Below, one piece after another: positions 52,413-61,569 of a stretch of 64,000 nt of DNA; position 1 is the stretch's first letter, and each line of letters starts with the position of its first letter. The translations under genes and the position numbers were made by a program. Location: contig JASPKZ010002333.1 in NCBI GenBank assembly GCA_030220185.1, positions 558,001 through 622,000 on the forward strand, in the 5' to 3' direction. Under the pieces are notes generated by a model, which had not been told where the DNA came from, ran no database searches, and was given only the letters and a program-made list of their open reading frames with translations. This stretch comes from Diploptera punctata (Eukaryota; Arthropoda; Insecta; Blattodea; Blaberidae).

Positions 52413-53174
52413 TACAGGGTGTCCCATTCAAACCTGCCACATTTAAATTAATCATAACTAACAAAGTATGTGGAATTATGAAATGAGGCTGGTATTAAAT
52501 AAAACAGAAACTCAAAAGAATTTTCATTGCCATTGCCACACACTAAAACACCTATATATGTGCACCATTAGTAGAACAAACAATATCAAGTCTGTATTCG
52601 ATTTCGTGCCACGTTCTGTCCAACATGTCCATTCGTTTTAATAGTGAGTGGAGAACATATTTTTAACGACTCACCTCATGTAATTTCAAATTTCTTTGAT
52701 ATTAATATTTAATTTTATTTTGATATTATTTATATATTATTAATATTTAATTTAATTTTGATATTGTCTGAAACTGCTGGTATCAAATAAATTTGAAATT
52801 ATATGAGGTGAGTCGTTAAAAATATGTTCTTCACTTACTATTAATGATATAACCTCATAATGTTTACTTCCCAATATTAATTTAAATATGTCCATTGGTA
52901 CTGTTGCAATTGTGTCTAGGATACGGGTCGTAAATCACAAAGATCTTGTACTGGAGTTGTGAACACACGGTCTTTTACATACCCCCAGAGGAGAAAATAA
53001 TATGAGTATTTTATGTCATTATTGTCTAACATGCGACATGAATTAACTGCAACAATGAAAACAAAATTTCTTTGAGTTTCTCCTTCTTTTAATACCAACC
53101 TCATTTTATAATTCCGCATACTTTGAGAGTTATGATTAATTAAAATGTGGGAGGTGTGAATGGGACACGGTGTA
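52413..53174 (-). mobile_element. Mariner-type transposon remnant split by a PLE hairpin
   Basis: Long terminal inverted repeats: CAGGGTGTCCCATTCAAACC at the left (52415 onward) and its complement ending GGTTT..GAATGGGACACGGTGTA at 53174, matching over about 85 bases. The minus strand keeps the C-terminal transposase: 'FLLWGYVKDRVFTTPVQDLC', then, across the insertion, 'MLDRTWHEIEYRLDIVCSTN'. No N-terminal half. Confidence 0.75.
52625..52896. mobile_element. PLE-type hairpin with 9-bp target duplication
   Basis: ATGTCCATT (52625-52633, 52888-52896) flanks exactly 254 bp; the mariner reading frame resumes on the other side, proving the borders. Arms (AACGACTCACCTCAT and beyond) pair over about 60 bp with an AT-rich centre. 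The tail is on the right: CCTCATAATGTTTACTTCCC (52853-52872). A ribozyme fragment (CUGAAACUGCUGGUAUC type) remains at about 52768-52785 but stem II is gone. Confidence 0.85.
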
Positions 53175-53464
53175 TTTCTTTCTCTGTCACTCATTTAGTA
53201 GCATCTAGTGGCAGTAGTGTTCCCATAAGAACAGTACTATTTTCTAGACATGAAAAAGTTATAGATGCAATAACAAGTAAAGTGGTACATGTAAATAATA
53301 TCATGTTGGTGATAGGTAACTGCAATTGATTGTATTTTGTGATATTCGTAACTGATTCATAAGCTAAATAATCAGTGGAATTTTATTCTTTATGCCAATA
53401 TTATCAAACTTTTTTTTTTATAGCATTTGTGTCTGTATGTTTCTATCTATCTCTATCTATCTTC

Positions 53465-54690
53465 GGGTTTTTACAGCTGCTGCCGTCTTCCCGTGCCAAA
53501 CCTCCAAAGCCTACGGTCTTGGGCATCTTCGATGCTTAGCCCTCTAGCTTGCATTACTGTCTTCATGTTTTCCTTCCATGTTAACCTTGGTCTTCCTCTT
53601 TTCTTCTTTCTGTTAGGATGCCATTCATATAGTTGCTTCGGCCATCGCTCATCTTCCATTCTTAAAACATGTCCTAACCACTTTAATCCCTTTTCCTCAA
53701 TTCTTTCAATTATGCTTTCTTCTGCTTCCATTAAGTTTCTAATTTCCTTATTTGTGACCCGTTCTAATTTAGACTTTCTGGCACTTCTTCGTAAATAATC
53801 CATTTCTAGAGCTATTAGTCTATTCTTGTAGTATTTATTGATTGTCCATACCTCACTTCCGTACATTGCAACAGATTCCACCAATGTTTTACCAATATAT
53901 TTTTTTGTGTCTTTCCAAATATGCTTATCCCACCATATGGAATTTAATGATGATATTATTTTGCTACTCAATTCAATTCTATGTTTTATGTTCTCTTTGC
54001 CTATACCTTCGATGTTATCCATAATCATTCCCAAATATTAGTTTGTTTCACTTGCTTTATTTGGATTCCATCTTCCAATACTAAATTTTCTCTTTCATGC
54101 TATTATTGCCAGATATTCTGTTTTTTGTAAATTTACTGTGAGACCCCCATGATTCATATGCGTTTTTCAACCTTTTTATCATGAATTCCATATCAAAATT
54201 GTCTTGCGCTAAAACCAGTTGATCATCGGCAAATTGTAATGTCAGCAAAAATCTATTGCCTATTGGGATCCCCATACCTTTGCAGCTTTGTTTCCATTTC
54301 GTTAATATAAATTCTACATAAATATTAAATAAAATTGGTGATAGACTGCACCCTTGTTTCAATCCCTTGATGTGTGTTTATAGATTAGACATTATATTTC
54401 CCATTTTAACATAAGCGGAGTTATCTTTATAGATTTGTTTAATAATTTCTATTAGGTTTCTGTCAATATTGTATTTCTCCAATACTTCCCATAATTTGTT
54501 CCTCGGAATTGAGTCATAAGCTTTCTCTAAATCTATCATTGTCAAATGGGTTTCTTCTCCAACTGCAGTCCGTTTTTCAATTAACTGTTGTATTGCAAAT
54601 ATATTGTCAACACATGACCTTCCTGGTCTGAATCCATTTTGATCTTCTCCTAATTTGTCTTTAACATCTTTTTGTAACTTTGTTTTTAAT
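53465..54690 (-). mobile_element. LINE reverse transcriptase copy, 5'-truncated
   Basis: Minus strand from about 54690: 'KLGEDQNGFRPGRSCVDNIF', 'TMIDLEKAYDSIPRNKLWEV' (RT motif A with catalytic Asp), a frameshift at about 54362, 'KQGCSLSPILFNIYVEFILT' and 'LQFADDQLVLAQDNFDMEFM' (catalytic Asp pair, ORF 54362-54081), a short break, and the C-terminal ORF 54034-53471 with 'GSEVWTINKYYKNRLIALEM', 'KGLKWLGHVLRMEDERWPKQ' and 'WRFGTGRRQQL'. No endonuclease. Two or three frameshifts. Confidence 0.85.
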
Positions 54691-54989
54691 CTGTATGTTT
54701 CTAGATGTGAAATAATTAGAAATGTTTATTTTTTATGTGGTACCATATATAATTAGAAGTGTTTATTTTTGAAGTGCTATCATATTTGGTGTATTGATAA
54801 TAATTCACATCTAATTATTCATGTTTGAAATTATTCTCCATTATCAATGAAAAACAAAATGTCAGTCATAGTACTAGCTTTTAGCTTCTTAATATTAATA
54901 TTTAATTTTAGGAAGTTATATTTTGAGGTTATTTTAATTATATTATTTTTGGTCTGGACATCTTACCTCAATATTAATGTTGATTTGTT

Positions 54990-55030
54990 CTTGGACATGT
55001 TTCAAAACAATTCTCTGTTTTATCTTCAGC
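54990..55030 (-). ncRNA. Hammerhead ribozyme, left arm (complete core)
   Basis: Mirror of the motif at 58540-58585: minus-strand CUGAAGA, stem II AAAACA/UGUUUU, GAAA, stem III ACAUGU, C17. Confidence 0.7.
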
Positions 55031-55059
55031 TTTCCCAGACTGGTTTTATTTATGTTGCA

Positions 55060-56838
55060 TTATGTTGCACCACCTGGATGTCGATGTCAGCTCCATCCTG
55101 TGGTTGGCCAAAGAACCTCCAAACAAGGTCACCCTCCATCGGAATATCAAAATTCATAACTCTGTTTCTGTTCTTCTGAATATAAATTTTTTCCCAAATA
55201 GTCAGCTCGTTTGTATTTTCTAACTGTTTTAATAATTTAGTGTCTGAATTTATATTATGTTTTTCAGACCAAACATGAGCAGCAACTGCAGATTTTTCAA
55301 TTTCTCCATTTTTAATATTTCTTATGTGTTCTTTGGTTCTAATTTTTAGGTTTCTTTTTGTTTTCCCTATATATATATCTTTTCACAACCCATGCATTCA
55401 ATTTGATATATTCCTGACTTTTTATTTTTATCAGTTTTTTCATTTTTGTTGGTTTTTATTAGTTTATTTAAACTGTAGTTATTTTTTTGGTGCTAATTTA
55501 ATATTAAACTTCTCAAATATATTTTGAAATTTATTATGTACCCAGGGGTGATATGTGAATTTCCTATATTTTTTCATAGGTGGTTCTTCTTTTTCAAGAT
55601 TACTTCTGTTTATCATTTTTTGTTTTTTATACTTTTCTATCCTTTTATGTACCATTTTTTCATCAAACCCATTTTCTCTTGCTACTTTGATTATGTGTTT
55701 TTTCTCATGTTTGAAATCTTCTTCGTTTAAGGGTAAGTTTACCAATCTATGAGTTAAACTATTAAATGCTGCTAATTTATGTCCAATTGGATTGTACCCT
55801 GTTGATTTTATAAAATTTTCCGTATGAGTTTCTTTCCTATGAATCCTGAATTCAATTTTTCTTTTTTCTTCGTTTCTGACCAATTTAAGATCCAAAAAAG
55901 GTATTTGTTTATTGTCTTCTATTTCTTTGGTGAATTTAATGTTTGTACTCTGTAAATTTAATAGTTTTAGGGAATCTTCTACATGTTTTTCTTTAACAAT
56001 ACAAATTATATCATCAACATATCTACTCCAAAATTTAAACATTGTGGGATGTGCTTTAGTGATTTTACATTCAAAATCGCTCATAAATAAATTTGCCAGG
56101 AAAGGTGATAATGGGTTTCCCATTGAGAGCCCTGATTTTTGTCTATAGAAACTCCCATTGAATGTAAAAAACATTTGATCAATGCATAACGCAGTTAATT
56201 TCAAATAATCTTCTTTGATCTCTCTGTCTATGTTGTTTTTTCTTAACCAATTGTTCAATATCTCCAAAGTTTTTTGTTTCGGTACATTTGTGAATAGTGA
56301 AACTACATCAAACGAAACCAACCTATCTGTGGGTTCAATTTCCACTTTTTCTAATTTCTTAACTAATTCCAATGAATTTTCAATCTGCAGACTTTCAAAA
56401 TTATTAATTCTTTTTAAATTGATTATTCAGCCATTTCGAAATTTTGTAGGTTGGTGATCCAATATTGTTAATTATTGGCCTCATTTTGTTTCCCGGTTTG
56501 TGAATTTTTGGAAGTCCATGTATATTAGGGTTTCTTGGGTTGCTTACTTTTAATTGAAATTTTTCTTTCTTGGATAGAATTTTAACATTTTTAAAACAGT
56601 TTTCCACTTTTTTTATGGTTTTTGGTAGGGGGTCATTCTTAATTTTTTCATACTCTTTTTCTTTCAAAAGTTCTTCCATTCTATTTTTATAATCTTCTTT
56701 GTCCAGAATTATAATTTGGTTACCCTTATCTGATTTTGTATATACAACATTGTATATTGTATAATGTATTATAATTTGGTTACCCTTATCTGATTTTGTA
56801 TATACAACATTGTATATTGTATAATGTTGTATATACAA
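55060..56838 (-). pseudogene. PLE RT/GIY-YIG ORF, left copy with frameshifts
   Basis: Minus strand. 56838-56404 carries the N-terminal part ('SDKGNQIIILDKEDYKNRME', 'NPNIHGLPKIHKPGNKMRPI'); 56372-55479 carries RT motifs 'DRLVSFDVVSLFTNV', 'SGLSMGNPLSPFLANLF', 'RYVDDIICIV' and the linker to 'FNIKLAPKK'; the GIY-YIG part (55480-55060) lies in other frames. The three breaks coincide with an extra base in an A run near 56413, an extra base in an A run near 55488 and an extra AT near 55372, relative to the right copy. Confidence 0.8.
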
Positions 56839-58524
56839 AATCAGATAAGGGTAACCAAATTATAATTCTGGACAAAGAAGATTATCAAAATAGAATGGAA
56901 GAACTTTTGAAAGAAAAAGAGTATGAAAAAATTAAGAATGACCCCCTACCAAAAACCATAAAAAAAGTGGAAAACTGTTTTAAAAATGTTAAAATTCTAT
57001 CCAAGAAAGAAAAATTTCAATTAAAAGTAAGCAACCCAAGAAACCCTAATATACATGGACTTCCAAAAATTCACAAACCGGGAAACAAAATGAGGCCAAT
57101 AATTAACAATATTGGATCACCAACCTACAAAATTTCGAAATGGCTGAATAATCAATTTAAAAGAATTAATAATTTTGAAAGTCTGCAGATTGAAAATTCA
57201 TTGGAATTAGTTAAGAAATTAGAAAAAGTGGAAATTGAACCCACAGATAGGTTGGTTTCGTTTGATGTAGTTTCACTATTCACAAATGTACCGAAACAAA
57301 AAACTTTGGAGATATTGAACAATTGGTTAAGAAAAAACAACATAGACAGAGAGATCAAAGAAGATTATTTGAAATTAACTGCGTTATGCATTGATCAAAT
57401 GTTTTTTACATTCAATGGGAGTTTCTATAGACAAAAATCAGGGCTCTCAATGGGAAACCCATTATCACCTTTCCTGGCAAATTTATTTATGAGCGATTTT
57501 GAATGTAAAATCACTAAAGCACATCCCACAATGTTTAAATTTTGGAGTAGATATGTTGATGATATAATTTGTATTGTTAAAGAAAAACATGTAGAAGATT
57601 CCCTAAAACTATTAAATTTACAGAGTACAAACATTAAATTCACCAAAGAAATAGAAGACAATAAACAAATACCTTTTTTGGATCTTAAATTGGTCAGAAA
57701 CGAAGAAAAAAAAGAAAAATTGAATTCAGGATTCATAGGAAAGAAACTCATACGGAAAATTTTATAAAATCAACAGGGTTCAATCCAATTGGACATAAAT
57801 TAGCAGCATTTAATAGTTTAACTCATAGATTGGTAAACTTACCCTTAAACGAAGAAGATTTCAAACATGAGAAAAAAACACATAATCAAAGTAGCAAGAG
57901 AAAATGGGTTTGATGAAAAAATGGTACATAAAAGGATAGAAAAGTATAAAAAACAAAAAAATGATAAACAGAAGTAATCTTGAAAAAGAAGAACCACCTA
58001 TGAAAAAATATAGGAAATTCACATATCACCCCTGGGTACATAATAAATTTCAAAATATATTTGAGAAGTTTAATATTAAATTAGCACCAAAAAATAACTA
58101 CAGTTTAAATAAACTAATAAAAACCAACAAAAATGAAAAAACTGATAAAAATAAAAAGTCAGGAATATATCAAATTGAATGCATGGGTTGTGAAAAGATA
58201 TATATAGGGAAAACAAAAAGAAACCTAAAAATTAGAACCAAAGAACACATAAGAAATATTAAAAATGGAGAAATTGAAAAATCTGCAGTTGCTGCTCATG
58301 TTTGGTCTGAAAAACATAATATAAATTCAGACACTAAATTATTAAAACAGTTAGAAAATACAAACGAGCTGACTATTTGGGAAAAAATTTATATTCAGAA
58401 GAACAGAAACAGAGTTATGAATTTTGATATTCCGATGGAGGGTGACCTTGTTTGGAGGTTCTTTGGCCAACCACAGGATGGAGCTGACATCGACATCCAG
58501 GTGGTGCAACATAATGCAACATAA
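56796..58524 (+). pseudogene. PLE RT/GIY-YIG ORF, right copy with frameshifts
   Basis: 56796-57767 encodes the N-terminal part and the RT with motif A 'DRLVSFDVVSLFTNVP', 'SGLSMGNPLSPF' and YVDD, ending early because of two extra A's in the run near 57705. Further single extra A's near 57877 and 57957 precede the last ORF, 57961-58524, which has 'KSGIYQIECMGCEKIYIGKT' (GIY and YIG intact), 'SAVAAHVWSEKH' and 'TIWEKIYIQKNRNR'. The left copy lacks these insertions, so each copy is broken at different homopolymers. Confidence 0.85.
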
Positions 58525-58539
58525 ATAAAACCAGTCTGG

Positions 58540-58585
58540 GAAAGCTGAAGATAAAACAGAGAATTGTTTTGAAACATGTCCAAGA
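58540..58585 (+). ncRNA. Hammerhead ribozyme, right arm (complete core)
   Basis: CUGAAGA (58545-58551), stem II AAAACA/UGUUUU with loop GAGAAU, GAAA, stem III ACAUGU and C17 (GUC). Stem I has a G-C pair at the junction, then mismatches. All invariant core bases are present. Confidence 0.72.
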
Positions 58586-58984
58586 ACAAATCAACATTAA
58601 TATTGAGGTAAGATGTCCAGACCAAAAATAATATAATTCTTAATATTAATTTAACAAATGTACCTTGTTGAATTGCTACTTTATTATTATTTCTTAATTT
58701 TGAATTAATTTCTTTACAGAGAATAACATAATTTATTACAATCTGAAATTTTCAGTATATAATTATAAATTATATAATAGTAGTAGTCTAATGTCCATTA
58801 GCTTGGATGTGTTCCATTTGCTTTCTTGCTTCCCAATAGAGTCCTGCCAGAGTTCTTGTAGGTGACATCTTCAGAGCCTCACAGCTAGCTAGATGATCTT
58901 TGAATTTATTATATAATTTATGCACTAACATCAGTACCAAATAACATGCTGAAGATGAAACATATTTTGAAAGGCTTACACGAT

Positions 58985-60235
58985 TTTAAATAATTCATCA
59001 TCATCATCGTCCTTTCAAGTATTAGGCCCAGTGGCCCGTTACGGTCTCCCACCATCTCTGAAAAGGTCGATCCACAGATCTTCTGCCTCGAGGAATGTAG
59101 TGGAGAATTTGTTTTGGTATTCTGTGACGATCCATGCGCTGAATATGGGCTAGCCAATTGTTTCTATATTCTTGGAGGTATTCAGATATAGGTACGATGT
59201 TTAGCTCTCTGGCTATTGTTGAATTTCTTTGGTGGTCTAGAAGGCTATAACCTGCAGTTCGTCGCAGAAATTTCATCTCCGTGGCTGTAATATGACGATC
59301 ATCCTGAGTTCTGATGGTTCAAGCTTCACTGCCATAACAGATTATGGGTCTAGCGAGAATTTTATAGATTTTCATTCTTGTGTGTCTTTGCACTTTTGAT
59401 GGTTTAAAAACTTGGTTGATAATTCTTAAAGCTTTATTATAGTTTTGTATTTTAAAGGATATATCACATTCCTCATTAAAAGTTACTTGCTCTAATATTG
59501 AATTCTGAATACAAATTTTACTTCTTACTGGGAATTTCCCTTGAAAGACCATAACTTTAGATTTTGTTGTTGATATTTCCATGTTAAATCGTTGGGCTAT
59601 TATATTAAGATGATGAGTGGAATATTGTAATTCATCTTCATTATTGCCGAAAAGAGCCTGATCATCTGCATATAAGAGTGTGTCTAAAATTGTGTGTCTT
59701 GAGAGAGGAATATTACCATGAACTGTCAATCTCCAGTGTCTGATGATAGCATTAATGTATACATTAAATAGAAGTGGTGATAGAGGGCATCCTTGTCTGA
59801 CTCCGCAATTTATATGTTTCCAATCTGACAATTCTGTTCCTATTTGTACTGCTATAATGTTATTTTTATACAGATTAAAAATTGTTTGGATCAATTGATT
59901 TGGTGTTAATGATAGTTCCATCATCAGTTAAGATATCTGAAAGTTTTTGTCTGTCAACTCGATCAAATGCTTTGATAAAATCTATAAACACTATATGTAG
60001 TTCTTTATTGAATTCTTTGTGCTTTTCGATAAGAAGTTTTAAGGTGAAATAACCATCAGCACAAGATCTTCCCTTACGAAAACCATTTCGTTCTTCCCCT
60101 AATAAGTTTTCATAGTGTTTTTGTAATTTAGATGCTAGAATTTTTGTAAAACCTTTATATCCACTGTTGAGAAGGCTATTGCCTCGATAATTATTACAAT
60201 CTTTGAGGTTACCTTTTTTAGGCTTAATTTTAAAT
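58985..60235 (-). mobile_element. RTE-like LINE, 5'-truncated
   Basis: Minus strand from about 60235: 'LLGEERNGFRKGRSCADGYF', 'LHIVFIDFIKAFDRVDRQKL' (RT motif A), 'CGVRQGCPLSPLLFNVYINA' (motif B), 'LLYADDQALFGNNEDELQYS' (catalytic Asp pair) and 'QRHTRMKIYKILARPIICYG' in ORF 59924-59319; one frame break near 59318; then 59276-59022 'MKFLRRTAGYSLLDHQRNST' and 'RIPKQILHYIPRGRRS'. Ends in the GATGATGATGA-type tail near 58998. Endonuclease missing. Confidence 0.85.
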
Positions 60236-60343
60236 AATTAACAAGTTTTTTTAAACAAAAATCCATTTTAATTGAGAAAGATGGGTATAAAAAGGTACTT
60301 ATATTAATATTATAAAATTTTTAATCTGAAATTTGTTTTACAG

Positions 60344-60440
60344 AGAAATATGGAATAGATTCTTAGAATTTGAATCAAATATTGGAGATTTGGCTAGCAT
60401 TGTTAAAGTAGAGAAGAGGCGTAGTGCTGTACTAAGTCAG
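60344..60440 (+). CDS. su(f): CstF-77 (suppressor of forked) exon, last in the window
   Basis: 97 bp; acceptor TGTTTTACAG, donor GTTTGT. It encodes '[20 protein letters not shown]' and '[12 protein letters not shown]', the end of the HAT domain. The family continues with a 'YEGKETALLVDRYKF'-type segment and the monkeytail region, which must lie beyond the window. The donor GTTTGT is weak but the protein register fits. Confidence 0.94.
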
Positions 60441-60624
60441 GTTTGTAAATTTTTGTTTAATGATTCAATTATTTTTTTTCTTTTTGAATTTTGCCTTCTT
60501 TATTAATCCTTAAATTGGTGAAACAATAATTCATACTGCCAGCTATTTAAATGTTTCAGGCTGGAGTGAGAACAAAATAATGTAAAACTAAGTATCTTAT
60601 TACATAATTTGACACAAATTTAAG

Positions 60625-60898
60625 TAATTTATATTTATATTAAATTAATGTTGGGAAGTAAACATTATGAGGTATAATCATTAAAATTCATCGGAGAACA
60701 TATTGTTTAAACAACTCACCTCATAGGATTCATGCTTCCATGATATCGCGATTTCAAACATAGTCATGTTCATCTTCAGCCATAACTCCGAAGATGAACA
60801 TGACTATGTTTGAAATCGCGATATCATGGAAGCATGAATCCTATTAGGTGAGTTGTTTAAACAATATGTTCTCCGATGAATTTTAATAATTTATATTT
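60625..60898. mobile_element. PLE-type hairpin with 12-bp target duplication
   Basis: TAATTTATATTT (60625-60636, 60887-60898) flanks 250 bp. The left tail GGGAAGTAAACATTATGAGG (60652-60671) is followed by inverted arms of about 105 bp (ACAACTCACCTCATAGG and complement; one G is lost on the right, giving CTATTAGGTGAG). The centre is at about 60785. The left arm holds a complete hammerhead. Confidence 0.88.
60739..60784 (-). ncRNA. Hammerhead ribozyme (complete core)
   Basis: Minus strand: CUGAAGA, stem II AACAU/AUGUU with loop GACU, GAAA, self-complementary stem III AUCGCGAU, A17 (AUA triplet), and stem I AUGG/UCAU. The right arm has the same helices, but its core starts CUCCGAAGA and is broken. 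Confidence 0.75.
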
Positions 60899-61270
60899 GT
60901 TGTTTTCTATTGTCTTATGAACAATATTAAATAAATTAAATGACGGTACCTTATAGGATACATTACCAAATTAAGGGTTAATATCACTTCCTATTCATAG
61001 ATCTTTGTCTTTGCAAAGTTGTTTTCTTCAAATACAATTTTTCTAAGGCTTGGTGTCTTTGGAAGCATTATCCATTACTGTCTTGCTAGGCCTGACATAA
61101 CTTCAATGGAACCCCTGCTACCATCTTTTCAGAGTTCTTACCAGGTCTTTTCTGTTACCGTTGGTGACCAGTGAAAAAATGTTTCCACAGTATCAAAAAA
61201 GAAATAAGCAGAAGGATAAAAAGTACTGCCAAATGCTACAATTTAATTAAAAATCTGTTGTGGAGTCAGG

Positions 61271-61540
61271 ATATATTAATTCGTAAATTAATGAGTCATT
61301 TTTACATCTTACTTCATATTTTATATTTTCTTTAAACACGGGAACTGGTTTTCATCTCTCATTTTCAACCGACATTATGAACAATGTTGGTTGAAAATGA
61401 GAAAGACGTTTCTCTTGAAAACTAGATCCCATGTTTAAAGAAAACATGAAATATGAGGTAAGATGTAAAAATGACTCATTAATTTACAAATTAAGAACCT
61501 CATAATGCTATTTCCCATATTTACTTATGAATATATTAAT
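61271..61540. mobile_element. PLE-type hairpin with 10-bp target duplication
   Basis: ATATATTAAT (61271-61280, 61531-61540) flanks 250 bp. Arms (TTTTTACATCTTACTTCATA and complement) pair over about 95 bp. A plus-strand hammerhead-like motif lies at 61386-61432: UUGAAAA (two core changes), stem II AGAAA/UUUCU, GAAA, stem III AACUAGAU, C17; stem I UGG/CCA. The tail CCTCATAATGCTATTTCCC (61499-61517) is on the right. Confidence 0.83.
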
Positions 61541-61569
61541 GAATTGTAAAAAAAAATGTATGAAACACA

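Larger units (their letters stand above)
54886..58650. mobile_element. Penelope-like element: two long copies head to head
   Basis: TTCTTAATATTAAT (54886-54899 and 58637-58650) flanks 3737 bp, although TTAATATT also belongs to the family's tail, so this duplication is less certain. The left tail TTTTAGGAAGTTATATTTTG (about 54906-54925) precedes a minus-strand copy (54955-56790) and a plus-strand copy (56800-58625), both truncated in the same N-terminal region ('TKSDKGNQIIILDKEDY'). The centre (about 56703-56825) contains a 61-base direct duplication. Outer ends carry mirrored hammerheads. Confidence 0.85.
49520..60343 (+). other. Largest intron of the CstF-77 gene
   Basis: Nearly 11 kb, mostly mobile elements: two mariner-type elements, a Tigger/pogo-like relic, LINEs and a 3.7-kb PLE dimer. 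In 49560-49800, 49890-50070, 53180-53460, 54700-54880 and 58655-58980 I see no recognisable feature. The acceptor is TTGTTTTACAG. Confidence 0.7.
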
